DNA from: Diphasiastrum complanatum | Lineage: Eukaryota; Streptophyta; Lycopodiopsida; Lycopodiales; Lycopodiaceae | Length of the DNA stretch: 64,000 nt | Direction: 5' to 3' | Assembly (NCBI GenBank): GCA_029204225.1 | Contig: CM055102.1 | Coordinates: 5,571,520-5,635,519, forward strand | In this document: positions 22,356-34,536 of the stretch, one piece after another | Layout: every line of letters starts with the position of its first letter | How positions within the stretch are numbered: the stretch's first letter is position 1 | Notes under the pieces: model-generated | The model's database searches: none | Told to the model about the DNA's origin: nothing | The model's input: only the letters and a program-made list of their open reading frames with translations | Made by a program: the position numbers and the translations under genes

Positions 22356-25300
22356 TGCCTATTGATAGAGAAGGCTCATGTCCTAAGTAAACTTAATCAT
22401 CTTAATGTCTAGTTAGCCATTATCAAGTGTACTTAAACCCTTTTTGGCCTGTTATTCTTATATTGGGCACTCTGAGGGGGCCAAAGAGGCTGATGATTCT
22501 CTTTTGGGTGGATATATCTTTTCTCTTTTAAACACCCGTGTAATAAAAATACATGACAATGTAATAGTCCTATTTTTTGAGATTTGGGAGGTGTAATAAC
22601 CTAGATTATGCCTACTCTTACTTTAACATTTTTTGGAAAGTTGATAGGATTTTTAGGGGCAGATTGTGAATCAAAAAATTGACATGACCTACATAGTATG
22701 GGTTTAGAGGTCCATATAGAAAATTCAGAAGCAAATTCAAGTTTATGTACGAGATTTGTGGGGCCTTTTGCCATCCATTCTCGAGGTGCATTAAATCATG
22801 CTAAAAAATGCTTTACACAAAATTTATGTGAGGAATGTTGTAACTACTATATTCAACAAAAGTAATTCAAATTACCCTTGTTTTGTTATTACATCTTTAT
22901 AAAGATTTATTGAATTGTAGGGGAAGATTATGACTAAACAAAGCGTCCCATTATTAGAGAGATTTAGAAGCAAATGATAGCTCTTTAGAAATTTTCCAAG
23001 CATATTACAGTAAAAAAGAAGGTCAAAATTTGTGGCCCATAAAAAGTATTCTAGCCAGACGACGGTCCCATTCTTTACATTTGGAAAAACACATATCAAT
23101 GAATTCTTCATTGAGTGTTTCTTGGTTTAAAAGGCAATACTAAGGAGTGCACCACAACACTCCCTACACCATGTTAGGGAGTGCATCTTGAGGTAGAGAA
23201 AACAAATTCATTGAGGAAAGGGGTGGAGAGGATTTCACCATTACACTCCTTGACATAATATAGGGAGTACATGCAATGCACCTCTTGACAAGAGCGGTGT
23301 AAAGGTCACTAATAAAATCTTGTGCCTAACAAGAGAAGTAAATACAAAATTTTTCAAAATGATGTGATAGAAAAGTCAAAATGTGTGACCCCAAAAAAAC
23401 TATGAACTGTAAAGATAGGTCTACTTTGCCATTCCTGTCACATAGAAAAAATTCTTTCGTCTCATTTCTAGCATACTATTCATTCTATAATATGTGAGGG
23501 TGCTTCATTCTTTTGTTTTATGTTATAGTATTTGCTCACACATGTGAGGACACCTAACACAACATTGGTGGGCAAAAGTGCTCTCAAAAAATAAAAAATA
23601 AATCTTTATGCCAATTGTGGAGACTGACATTTTACCTATTAGTTTTAAACATTGTAGTTTTCTATTGGCAAAATTTCAACTGGTATTAGTTATAGATTTC
23701 ACAATTGTAGGGTGCATTATGATGCTTTATGATTTTCATTGAATCTCTATTATTGGTTGGCTTGAAAATATTTTACAAGCATTAATAGTCAATCCCAACT
23801 CGACTATGCCACACAACAAGACCACTTCTACATTTATAGGGATGGTTTTAAATGAGAAGTTAGTTCAATGGCCCATGTTTTTGGAAAATGTGTATCAAGG
23901 TTTATGATGTTTGACAACATTAATGCCATGACTAGATCTCATGGATTCTAGGCTAAATGTAGCCCAAGTTAAATTAGTTAGACAAGTCAAGCCAAAAAAA
24001 AGTAGGCTATTTAGTTTTTAGCTTGTAGGCAAAGTCTTATTTATTAATGAGGATATGCTAAACTATATATATATCACAATTCTCATCAATTGGAAGGTAT
24101 GCAAGGTCAAAGAGCTTTATGATATTTTTAGGGACAAAATTTAAGATCATGACTAACAATAGAGTTTTATTATTGACACTATTTTGAAATATGAGGCCCT
24201 ATTATAAGGAGGCGGTAGGCCCAATCACAATATACGTAGAGACAAATCATAGTGGACATTGAACATCACATTAGGAAGAAGTACTGCACATAGGACATAT
24301 TTTCCATTTCTTAATCATTTCTCAAGTTTTGTTACTACCTATTACTAACATTGCATGTAAATTAGGGGAATATTTTGTTGAATGTGATTGCAATGGGCTT
24401 TTGTTGCAACTCCCATTTCCATATGCACCATGTCCCTCTTGTTGAATTGTCCCATGCTTATGCCCAATGCCTTGACCTTCTATTGGGCCACTGGAGGAGA
24501 GGCATAGTTGACCCATCGACATCTCCAAGGCCCCAAGTTATCCCAAGGTGGCTGTCACCTCTGCTAACTTGAGGTAAGAGCATATCCCCACGACCTAGAT
24601 ATTGAGATCACTTCAATCTTGAATTTCTTGAAGTGCAATCCTTATAAGCTATCCATCCACCTATCCAAATACAAGGAACATTGGTTCCAAAGAGTCCCTT
24701 ACCCACTATTCACGATAATAGAACATTAGCTACATTTTTGTCCATTCAATGAGGCATGAATTGTTAGAATAACCACATCTTGGGGTTTTGGAATAACAAG
24801 CAAGTGCATATTATGTAGTAGGGTGGATGGCTCTGCTTTAAGTGTGGCTGCATCATTGTTGGATGGGTATATAGGTGTTCAAGTGGTACGAACTTGAGTG
24901 TTTACCCAAGTTTGTTCAAATTGATAAATAGACTAGGAAAAAAATACAAATTTTGCCCTATTACCAATGTAGTAAATTATTTTGGTATTTAAACATTAGA
25001 GTTGTAAGTACATTTTGTTCATAGTGTCCCAAATACATTGGTGGGGAGTACTGGCTTTTCAAATCATGCACATATTGCGGAAAATAAGGTTATGCCTTAG
25101 ATATTGCATATTACGAGTAAAAAAATTGTGACTTTCAACCATTTTTATATAGCTATACCTAGGTTTATAATTGGCAAATATAATCCTTGCATAAGATACC
25201 ATCCAACAACTCCTAAAACTTGGTTGTATTGATATTGGTAAATTGTTCTAGACAAATGTATGGTATGAAAAATCTCGATAGTTTCCCAACATGTAAAGAT

Positions 25301-25800
25301 TTCCCAACTCTCAAGAAGGAATCTAGGTTTGGGGGCTTGTCGCATTCCCGTTGGATCCCACCCATATGGAGCTAAGTGCCAAGCTCCTCCTTGAGGCATG
25401 TGCCACACTCCAAAGGGAGATGCAAGGTTAAAAAGTGAACACCCAACCTTCACCCCTATGTGAAATTTGGACATGCTCATGAGCGTGCGACAAGTTGAGT
25501 TTGAGGTTTATCCCACTCTAAGTGTAGCCCCCATACTCCTTATATACCTAAAGCACATTTGATAACCATCATTTGAATTTTTTACCAACCCTTAAATGGC
25601 ACAATCACAATCATGTTTGTTTAAAAATAGCCTTCATTTAATGGACTTATCCAATGTGTAAGGTGCACTTACACATTTGTGAGGTGACTAGTGTACCTTT
25701 ACACATTTGTAAAGTGTTGTTCACTCTAAATAGTAAGTGTAGATTTCTCAATTTTTTTGAAAATAAAAATAGAAACTGGCAATTTTTTAGCATTGATTAC
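22356..25800. other. No recognisable gene
   Basis: AT-rich sequence with only short, unrelated open frames on both strands. A small hairpin with arms CACTCCCTA and TAGGGAGTG is present near 23155-23182, and an AT run near 24065. It probably consists of very old transposon sequence, but I find no domain to support that. Confidence 0.55.
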
Positions 25801-26418
25801 ATTTGAAAGGCATGCAAAAAGGGGCCTTCCCCCTATACGTCATATCATCTTAATTTTTTGTTTTTAACGAAGGAAACTGTTTTGTGGGACACAAAAAAAA
25901 ATTATGACAAATTGTTTTTTAACAGGCACCTTTTGGTTGTTGGAAAGTATACCTTTTATTACATGCACCTTTTGCCCAAAAAATGCATGCAAAAAATTTT
26001 TATAGCAAATATGTAAAGGAAGGACTTCTTCCTTGGGCCCATCTGAGGGCAGTGTCTGGCCTTGCGCTATAGGCGTGGCACAGATGCCCTTCTTGGGAAA
26101 AAACAGTGTTCACAAAGAATCGGTAAAGTCCTACAACCAATGGCTGGTTGTTGAGAATTCATTTCTCAAAAAAAATTCAATAAACAGGGCAAATGCACTT
26201 TTGAATTTGAATAAAAAATCGGATAGGAATTTGGAGGTCAGAAAAAGAAAAAAAAATGGGTTGATCTAAGAAACTTACTTGCAAAAAAAGAGAGCATGAG
26301 CGGTGGGCAGAAATCCCTCGAAGGAGGCCTCCCCTCTCTGTAAAATCAGTTTTCTCATTTTACAAAGAAAAGGGACCAGCCTCACAAAAAGTAACATGTG
26401 GGACAAATTTTTTTAGAG

Positions 26419-26443
26419 GCACCTTCCGGACGCTGGAAGGTGC
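26419..26443. repeat. Perfect 9-bp hairpin
   Basis: Arms GCACCTTCC and GGAAGGTGC around the 7-base loop GGACGCT. It is the first of two adjacent hairpins built on the same arm. Confidence 0.85.
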
Positions 26444-26465
26444 ACATAAAAAAATTTACTTTTTC

Positions 26466-26499
26466 TTACACGCACCTTCCTCCCGGAAGGTGCGTGTAA
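26466..26499. repeat. Perfect 15-bp hairpin with 4-base loop
   Basis: TTACACGCACCTTCC, loop TCCC, then GGAAGGTGCGTGTAA. This is the strongest inverted repeat I found in the window. Confidence 0.9.
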
Positions 26500-26557
26500 A
26501 ACAAATTTGCCTTAAAAAAAAGAAGAAAAAGAAATGTTAAAACAGAATTCACGCAGA

Positions 26558-26583
26558 GGAAGGGCCGGCTCCGAGGCCCTTCC
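26558..26583. repeat. Perfect 9-bp GC-rich hairpin
   Basis: GGAAGGGCC, loop GGCTCCGA, then GGCCCTTCC. Confidence 0.85.
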
Positions 26584-26817
26584 GCCCCATATTACCATGT
26601 GTCATCCCAATCATTCAAATTGAGTGCTCATGAGATTCTTGCAAGGTGTAGCACATGCCACAAAAGTGGGATTTCCTTGAACATTGGCTTCAAAATTGCC
26701 CTTCAAAAACCAACCCTAAACCATAACATAATGCCTTGTGCTCAGGTGTCCTTTGTATTTTGGGACCACCTCCAGGAGCATAATGTCCATCCAATTTTCT
26801 CTCTCTTAGTAATCTGT

Positions 26818-26935
26818 CATTCTCTCTCCTCTCTTCAGTGGAATGCACGTTCTCTCTCCGGTGGAATGCAAGTTCTCTCTCCTCTCTCCGATGGAATGCA
26901 CGTTCTCTCTCCTCTTTCCGGTGGAATGTGCATGT
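26818..26935. repeat. Degenerate tandem array, about 33-bp unit
   Basis: Three to four units, each with CTCTCTCC followed by a (G/C)GGTGGAATGCA-type end. Some units are shortened. Frames read through it on both strands only because the period is near a multiple of three. Confidence 0.8.
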
Positions 26936-27043
26936 GCTATGTGGCAGCCCGTCATAGGCTGTCCACATCCACATTCCACCACAAACGTAAAAAAATTAAA
27001 AAAAAATGGCAAAAAACCGAAAAAAAAAAAAACTGGTCCACGC

Positions 27044-27064
27044 GTACGGCCGTACCGTACGGCC
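27044..27064. repeat. 12-bp perfect palindrome with partial second copy
   Basis: GTACGGCCGTAC (27044-27055) is self-complementary and is followed at once by CGTACGGCC. The block is CpG-rich although set between long A tracts. Confidence 0.85.
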
Positions 27065-27115
27065 AAAAAATGAAAAAAAAAACAAAAAAACCTTCTCACA
27101 ATGACATTACGTAGG

Positions 27116-27142
27116 GGAAGGCCCGAGGGCTTCGGGCCTTCC
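27116..27142. repeat. Perfect 11-bp GC-rich hairpin
   Basis: GGAAGGCCCGA, loop GGGCT, then TCGGGCCTTCC. It again uses the GGAAGG arm of the neighbouring hairpins. Confidence 0.9.
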
Positions 27143-27192
27143 TTGCTGGTCGGGGCCTGCAGGCGGGGCCTTCCCCCCCTCCCCCAAAAAAA

Positions 27193-28290
27193 AATCTACT
27201 CTAATACCGTGTGTATCATTTATGTGGGCAATGGGAATTCAGAAGGGAAGAGAAACCAGTTCAAAAGAACGTGTCTTGCGTACTTCAATAAATGGGCAAG
27301 AGTGTGGCTGCTGGCCGCCAGGCTCCAGCCATTCTAATTTCTACCCATTCGCATACGATCGGAGATTTAGTGCAAACTAAGCAAGCAGCAGCACATAATC
27401 ATCCACCCCAAGTTTTCTGCCACCTATTTACTGTGACCGTAGACCTCGCCATCGCCAGCCTCCTTTCTCCTTTCAAAATTCGGACTACCTACTCCTGCTA
27501 CGCACTTCATTCATTCCATTATGATCTATCCATACATCCATTTAAGTTTTCTGCTCTCCGCGACTCTCGAGGAGCTAGCTCGATCCAACTCCGAACAAAA
27601 AGCCCAAACCTTCCTGAATCCTTCCCTTCCTTCCTTCATTCCAATTTCCGTGCATAAATCAGCTGCCTGCCTTCTAACTTGTGGAGCATAGAGATGAACG
27701 ACAGTTAATGGTTAGAGTCATTACTTTCGTTGTAACAGCAGCGACCGCAGGTCTGAGACAGCGACCGCAGGTCTGCGACTGTCAGTTGCCCGTCAAGCCC
27801 CCAACATCTATGTCCGCGATTACGCAATTCTCATTGGCTGTAGGCCGGCGGCGAGCCCTAGCGCCGGCTCACTTGGATTCTCGCCACGCGTCAATCCGCC
27901 ACTTGGCATCACGCCGCTGTCGCGACGTGGCAAGATCTGGATGGCTCTGAGAGTATCCCCGCAGCAGCGGCGGGGTCGTGTCATTGGGCCGTGGGTGACT
28001 TAATTAACTCAGTCGGACTCAAATTTGGGGAAGGGGGCTAAGAAGGTCCAGCCAATAATGACACGTGGCTGACGGAGGCCCTTGGCCTAAATGCGTGTCA
28101 CATGGGACCCCTCCCAAGCTCCACGTAAATGCAAAAGTTAAGTACAAAGTGAATAAGACATTAAAGGGCATCTTAATGAGGCCATGGCCATGGCCTAAAG
28201 GCTCATCTATCTTCACTCTTAAACCTTCGGGTCGTAGCCTGCCCTGCTCAGTGCAGGACCCAGGCTCCTCTTTGAACTTTGATCTTTGAT
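27193..28290. promoter_or_regulatory. CpG-rich segment with ACGT-core motifs, promoter-like
   Basis: Base composition changes sharply from the surrounding AT-rich sequence, and CpG is not depleted, as expected for unmethylated low-copy DNA. ACGT-core and G-box-like motifs occur: CGACGTGGC (about 27923), GACACGTGGC (about 28060) and CCACGTAAA (about 28121), with CCAAT-type motifs near 27831 and 28051. A GGCCATGGCCATGGCC palindrome lies near 28181. No full coding exon was recognised; a minus-strand ATGGCGAGGTCTACG near 27456 with a GT after ACA is only a weak first-exon candidate. At 27193-27206 the minus strand has GGTATTAGAGTAGA, close to a decayed tRNA-Met primer site, so part of this could instead be an LTR. 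Confidence 0.4.
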
Positions 28291-29414
28291 CTTATTGTCT
28301 TGGCATTCGAGTACTCCTATCCCATAGGGACCAATGCTACCCATCTTTTTTTTGGGTACCCATTGTTTTCCTACCATTTCTCAACCATGCCCATTGTTTC
28401 TTTTTCCGAGTTCCACTTTTGCTAAATCTTCAGCAATATGTGACAAAGACAATCTAGATGATCAGAAACCTTTTTTCTCGTATTTGAAATGATGGATTTA
28501 ATGTATGTTGGCCGACTAAATTTGCAAGTGAAGCAATGGAGTGATGAAATTTGACTAGTTTTCTTGAGAAATGTTAACACTAATAAAAAGCATAAGTTTA
28601 ATGGAGGATCACTTTGTCATACATTTTTCTTCTTGGCAATAGAAAACATCCTCTCTTTTATTATGGGAAAAAAAGTACAAATGCTGTTACAACGTGATAT
28701 TTACAATTCGTTAAAATTAATTGGAAGGCAAGGCTCCAAAATGCACTATATGCAAGAGCTATTAAACTATGTTGATTAAGCAAATACTAGAATTAGCTAA
28801 TCATGCAATAAGGTGAGTAATACTCAACTTAAATAAGCTAAACATAAGCATTTAATCTATTTTCAAATAACAACAACAATCTATATGCTTGGTTGATGCA
28901 ACCACCAAACTGCTCCCTCCTATTATCACTTGGTTGTGCATGTTCAAAGCATATTAATTCTCTCTTTCACGTATGAGTTATAGGCATGCATCCTAATACT
29001 TTATTTTTTCTTTTAGCATGGAAGATAAAAAAGTTACAGAACAAGATATAGAGTTTTCAAGAATCTTCAAAATTGCTTTTTTTATGTACAACAAGTTGTA
29101 CTTCAAACATGTGAAGCCTCCTTTATCGATTTACATTTAGATTTTGATTGTTCTAATTGCTTCTTGTCAAAATTGGGTCATTACTAGCTCACATTTAAAG
29201 ATGGAGATGATGATAGCAATGCATCCAATACCTCTTGTGGAGTGATTAGATCATTTTCATGTCCTAAATGTATTTATTCTCCATGGTCTCAGAGCCTTGT
29301 ACGTAAGTTGAGTTTTTGTTCCAAAGTAGAGTCCAAAATTAGTAAATTCTGATATCAAAAAGCTAGTGTTGGAGGGGCAAGGTTTTAACAATCGATAGCT
29401 TTGGAAATTGTTTC
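28291..29414. other. No recognisable gene
   Basis: AT-rich, with short open frames of no recognisable family. It ends at the LTR of the family A copia. A TGTTGGAGGGGCAAGG at about 29368 could be an alternative LTR start, but the second copy of the family does not share it. Confidence 0.55.
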
Positions 29415-30266
29415 TATTTACAAAGCTTTGCTAGCTTTCAGCCCTCTGCCTGACGAAAATGTTCGCGAACCCAAACATCCCCCTGACGAGAAGACACGAA
29501 CGAGAAAGATTCACGAAAGAGAATCTTTCGTGGTACAGCAGGAGAAAGTCAGACGACGAGAAACGAAAATGATCGCGACACCCTTTTCTGCCCTCACGCT
29601 CCAAAAAGGACCAGCAAGATCATGCAAGTACCCAGAAGTACAGATATATGATCTGATAGCATGACGTCAACAGATACACTCTAGGTCGTGGCTAATCTGC
29701 CACTCTTGTTATTTCTGATTAGTTATAGATGCCTAATTACTCTAATCTACGAGTTGCACAGAGTGAATATATACTTTCTGGATGATACTTGGCAAATAGA
29801 TACACATGAAATAGTCTGATGCTAGTAACCAATCAAGACGAAAATATAGAACAGAGGTCCGCCTGCGTGCGAGACAAGTTTCTGTAAACAGGATCCACAA
29901 AGATCCACGAGTCCGCTAGTAAGCGAGACATTACTCATGAGAGAACTATATTTCTCTCACGCCAACGCATTGTGCGGATCTACATGCAGTGCTTGAAGAA
30001 TCAGAAAATCAATAGATGATCTTGTAGCCGTTTGTGCACATATTTCTTTTATTTATGTCTGATCTTGAATGCAAAGTAGTCTGTTGTTATTCGTGTGTAT
30101 GATTATCTCATTCATTTAATTTCGCACTTTGGTTGGATTTTGTTGAATGCTACATTAATTTCTAAATGTAGGTCAGCAGTGTCTGACTATATTCCATCCG
30201 AATCCATTGTTTTCACGATTCTTTCGTGACTGCGAATTCCCAATGAGTTTCAAGCATTGTCTTCAG
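29415..30266 (+). repeat. 5' LTR of copia family A, copy 1
   Basis: It matches 59311-60272 from ACAAAGCTTTGCTAG to the primer site, including the TTCGCGAAC/ACGAAAGATTC-rich start and the GAGACAATTACTC region. The left boundary is estimated from where similarity to the second copy stops. No 3' partner exists for this copy. Confidence 0.65.
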
Positions 30267-30278
30267 TGGTATCAGAGA
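30267..30278 (+). promoter_or_regulatory. Primer binding site (tRNA-iMet type)
   Basis: TGGTATCAGAGA, one mismatch to the usual TGGTATCAGAGC. It is followed by the leader CTACCTATCTTGTCATAGTCTGAC, which is shared with copy 2. Confidence 0.85.
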
Positions 30279-30381
30279 CTACCTATCTTGTCATAGTCTG
30301 ACATAGCAAAAGAGCTATCAGATCCAGGAGGCCAAACATTCAGACGAACAACCACCAACAAGAGAACAGACTCCAGAAGCA

Positions 30382-31326
30382 ATGGCTTCAATCAATAGCA
30401 TACAGAGCAAGATTTGTACAATTCTTGATTCTTTAGGATCTAAATTTCTAGCATGAAAAGTTAAGACATTATTGATACTCAAGGGTGAGAGGAGATGCAC
30501 AGAGGAGATGCCTACAACATCAGACAAGGAATTACACGAGTGGAGGGAGAAAAATGACAAGGTGGTAGCCTTGCTGTCTTCATCCATCGAAGATAGTATC
30601 ACACTTGACCTGGCTACACTCTCCAAAGCTAAGGAGATGTGGGATGCACTGCTCACGAGATTTCAAACAAAATCAAGAAGTCAAATCATGATGCTAGAAG
30701 ATCAGTTGACGAATCTAAAGTGGGATGGGAAAGACCTCACTTCTTTCGCAAGAAAGATGAAGGATCTATTTCTATCACTACATAACTTTGGAGTAGAGAA
30801 CACAGTGTCAGCTGAGAAGCAGCTCACATACCTGTTGGGAGCCTTACCCAGATCTTTCCAGACGACGAGGACCCTGCTCGCGAAAGATCCTACCATGACC
30901 CTCGAAAAGGCAATTGTCGAGATTCGTGAGGAAGTCGAGGTGAGAGAACACCTTGATCACAAGGATGGTTCTAACTAGGCCCTCTACGACAACACAGAAA
31001 AATCCAAGAAATAGTTTAAGCCTAAGAGGGAGTCGAATCAGAAGCAGGATCGTGATCAACAAGCAGAGGGGACCAGCACAAGCAACTGGAAGAGCAAAGA
31101 GAGGTCAAAGCAGCAAGGTGGAGAAAAGAAGACTTGCGTAAGATGCAGAAGAGACGGGCACACAGTCGATACATGCTGGCTCAATCCACAGATTGAGTGT
31201 ATCTGTTGCCACAAGAAGGGTCATGCAGCCATCGATTGTTGCCTGAACCCAAGGAACAAATCAACGCAGAACATACATGAGAACAACAACAGTTCATTCT
31301 ATGTCGAGGAGCTTGAGAGCTCAAAA
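30382..31326 (+). pseudogene. Copia gag, family A copy 1
   Basis: Starts MASINSIQSKICTIL. An in-frame TAG (about 30454) replaces the Trp seen in the minus-strand relative at 35515-36326. The body is UBN2-type gag (ELHEWREKNDKVVALLSSSIE, MWDALLTRFQTKSRSQIMML). A second TAG lies at about 30976. Two zinc knuckles follow in a shifted frame: CVRCRRDGHTVDTCW (about 31137) and CICCHKKGHAAIDCC (about 31200). Two knuckles bind the RNA genome during packaging. Pol follows after a frame change. Confidence 0.8.
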
Positions 31327-34099
31327 ATGGGCAAAGAAAGATTGAACAGAAATTGTTCGACAACCTACATTTGTGAAGATGTGTGTGCAGCTTCAACATC
31401 TGACACACATGAGGTGATCCTAGATTCAGGAGCCACCTTGCACTTCGTGACATCAAGACGAATCATGTCTGATTTCAAAAGTGGAGATCCCTCAAGATTC
31501 ATAGTTCTTGGAGATGGATCTAAACATCAAGTGAACGATATTGGTTCATTGTGGCTCAACACCAGTGGCAGAGACAGACGACTCGAACGCGTTCTGTTTG
31601 TGCCTACACTACAGCAAGACTTGCTTTCTGTGGCAAGAATAATCGATGCAGGGATGCGTGTGATGTTTTCAGACGAAGCATGCAACATGATTGATGCCAG
31701 TACCAGTACTCTGATCGCTCAAGGCAGAAGAAAAGGTAATCTATATCACCTAAAGGTACGGCTACCTCCAAACCAGGTGCATCAGACTCATGATGACTCG
31801 CCAGACACTCTGTGGCATAGAAGACTATGCCACATGAACTCAATGGCACTTTACCAAACAAGCCATCATGGAGCAATAACAGGGGTCGGCATCTTGAATG
31901 CAACCAGTTCGACCACCTGTGATGCATGTTTGAAGGGTAAGATGTCACGCACTCCATTCGTCAAAGACTCCTATAGAATGACCAAGATTCTAGAGTTAGT
32001 GCATTCTAACATCTGTGGGCCTTTCAACGTGATCTCAATAGGAGGTTCAAAATATTATATAACCTTCATTGATGATTATAATAAATTCGCCAGAGTGTAC
32101 CTTATTCAGAATAAATCTGAAGCACTTGATAAATTTACAAAGTATGTGAATTGGGCTGAGAGATGTACAGGCAACAAAGTGAAGCAGATCAGGATAGATC
32201 GAGGTGGCGAATACATCTCGAATCGCTTTGCTGACTTCTGTAATGATCATGGCATCATTCATAGAAGGATTGCAGCCTACACACTGCAACACAATGGTGT
32301 TGCAGAAAGAAAGAACAGGACCCTGATGGAAGCTGCCAGATGCATGATGGCCTACTCGAAGGATCCAAGGGTACTGTGGGTTGAAGTAGTAGCTACATCC
32401 GCATACATCCAAAACATGACAAGTAAGTCCGATGTCCCTCACACGACACCACATGAGCTATGGTGGGGTAGAAAGCCCAATCTGTCTCACATTAGAATCT
32501 TTGGCTGTGAGACTTATGCACACATTTATGATAAGCTTTAAAAGAAGCCTGATGAGAAAGCTGAACAAGGATTTCTGGTAGGTTATGACAACAATTCGTC
32601 ATAGTACAAAGTCTACATGCCAGACACAAACACTGTGAAAACAGTGAGAGATGTTAGATTTGATGAGAGCAGGACAATGGCCAATGATGACCTTGTCAAC
32701 TATGAAGTTCTAGAGAGACAGTATTATGACCTGTTGCCAGTGACAAAGGGAGCAAAAGACGAACACAAAAACAAAGATTTCAAGTCGTTTCCCGTTCGAG
32801 CGATGAATTTGAAGATGAAAGATTCAGAAGACAGCCTACTGCTACAGTTCCTGTAAACCAAGATGGTTCCAGACCGAGCGGAGCAGACAAAGGCACAGAC
32901 ATTGATGTGCTAGGAGGATCTCTTAGAAGATTGACAAGACCACAAAAAGCGCTAGCAAGATATGTGCCAGGCAGCTCAGCTTCCACATTAGAAGAGTTCT
33001 GCGGATTCAGTGATGAATCACAGACTTTCGAGAAAGCGATTGAATGTCCAAAGAAGGACAAGTGAATCCAAGCCATGAACAAAGAGATGGAATCCATGAG
33101 GAAAAACCAGGTATGGACGTTGCAACCATTACCACATAAGCGCAAGACTATGAAATGCAAATGGGTTTTCAAGCTCAAGTACGGACCATATGGGAGTGTC
33201 GCAAAATACAAGGCAAGACTGGTAGCAAAGGGATTTTCTTAGAGATATGGTATGGACTACTCTGAAATCTTCTCTCATTTCATCAAACATTTGTCCCTAT
33301 GATTGTTATTTGCATATGCAGTAGTTTATGACCTCAGGATCCACATTGTGGACAAGAAGAAAGCTTTCTTGCATGGCGAACTAGACGAAGAGGTCTATAT
33401 GGATCAACCCCCAGGATACATCTCAAATTCACTTCCTGATTATGCATGCAAAATGCATAGAAGTATCTACGGTCTGAAACAATCAACTCGACAATGGTAC
33501 AAGAAGAAGGATCAAGTCTTGAAATCATTAGGATTCAAGCCATTGATGGCTGATTCCAATGTGCATGTCAGAGTCACAAATGGGCAAATCATCATTGTGG
33601 TTGTATATGTGGATGACACTCTGATACTTTGCAAGAGTGAGCAACTGATTGCTGAAGTGAAGACAGACATCTCGAAACATTTCGAGATCGTGGATCTGGA
33701 AGAAGCCAAGTGTTACCTAGGCTTGCAGATTGAAAGGGACTATGAGAGAGGTAAGTTATACCTTCACCAATCCAGATACACCCAGAAGATCCTAGAGGAT
33801 TTTGGGATGCTGAACTGCAAATGAGCAAATACTCCAATGCTCGTAGGGACGGTGCTGACAAACAATGATTGAGGAAGAGAAAGAACAAATGTAGCTCACA
33901 CCTTACAGGAAGTTGATAGGTTTATTGATGTACCTTGCAGACAACACACGCTCTAACATTGATTATGCAGTGTTCATCATGAGCCAATTCTGTACAAATT
34001 TAGGCTCGACACATTGGAAGATTGCAAAACAAATTTTGCAATATCTTCAATTAACGAGGAATTATGGCTTGTGTTATTGTCGTGATGCAGGTTTTAGGA

Positions 34100-34168
34100 T
34101 GTTATCCACTTCCCTCCCTCCTTTGTTCAATTCCATCCTCAAAGTCCTTTCCATGCAAGATCTTGCTA
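34100..34168 (+). repeat. LINE-derived insertion inside the copia RNase H
   Basis: RNase H reads AGFRML, then about 70 bases that do not fit, then ASWASLKDN. The inserted bases (CTTCCCTCCCTCCTT, GTTCAA, TTCCATCC...) match the LINE ORF2 stretch at about 22137-22195. Copy 2 of the LINE (about 42470-42510, minus) has a related sequence. No poly(A) is present, so this is not an ordinary LINE insertion. Confidence 0.6.
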
Positions 34169-34494
34169 CGTGATGCTAGCTGGGCATCCCTCAAGGACAA
34201 TTGTAAATCTCAAGAGGATGCACCATCACATCAAGAGCGACGGTTCTCTGAGTCAGCAAGAAGCAGACCATTGTGGCTCAGTCATCTTGCGAAGTAGAGT
34301 ACGTTGCAGCAACAAAGATGGCCAACAAGATAATCTGGCTAAAGCAGTTCTTGGATGAATTGGGAGAAACAAGGAACAAGCCTATGGTCTTGCAGATGGA
34401 TAACACCTCTGCAATACATCTGACAAGAGATCATGTGTTCCATTCAAGAACGAAACACATCGCGATCAAGTATCACTTGATCATGGATCTAATT

Positions 34495-34536
34495 GAGAAG
34501 AAAATGTTGCAAGCTGAGAAGAAAATGCTGCAAGCC
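34495..34536 (+). repeat. 21-bp in-frame tandem duplication in RNase H
   Basis: The heptapeptide EKKMLQA is coded twice in a row (34495-34515, 34516-34536) just before the end of RNase H. It keeps the frame. Confidence 0.9.

Larger units (their letters stand above)
25810..27180. other. Hairpin-rich block with A-tracts
   Basis: This 1.4-kb stretch alternates long A or T tracts with GC-rich inverted repeats that share the arm sequence GGAAGG/CCTTCC. A diverged direct duplication is visible: about 25880-25975 resembles 26390-26500 (shared GTGGGACA...AAATT...GGCACCTT, then TTACA(T/C)GCACCTT). No coding frame is supported. It may be the leader or LTR of an unrecognised element. Confidence 0.6.

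Noticed and set aside
26599-27114. 171-codon plus-strand frame and overlapping minus-strand frames
   Set aside because: Composition is dominated by the 33-bp tandem array and A tracts; no domain, and both strands are equally open because the repeat unit is close to a multiple of three.
27292-27950. Plus-strand frames of 121 and 89 codons in the CpG-rich segment
   Set aside because: GC-rich DNA has few stops by chance. No family or splice structure supports them, so the region was listed as promoter-like only.
30318-33888. Minus-strand frames of 90-145 codons opposite the family A copia
   Set aside because: They are antisense shadows of gag, integrase and RT that match in position and codon phase.
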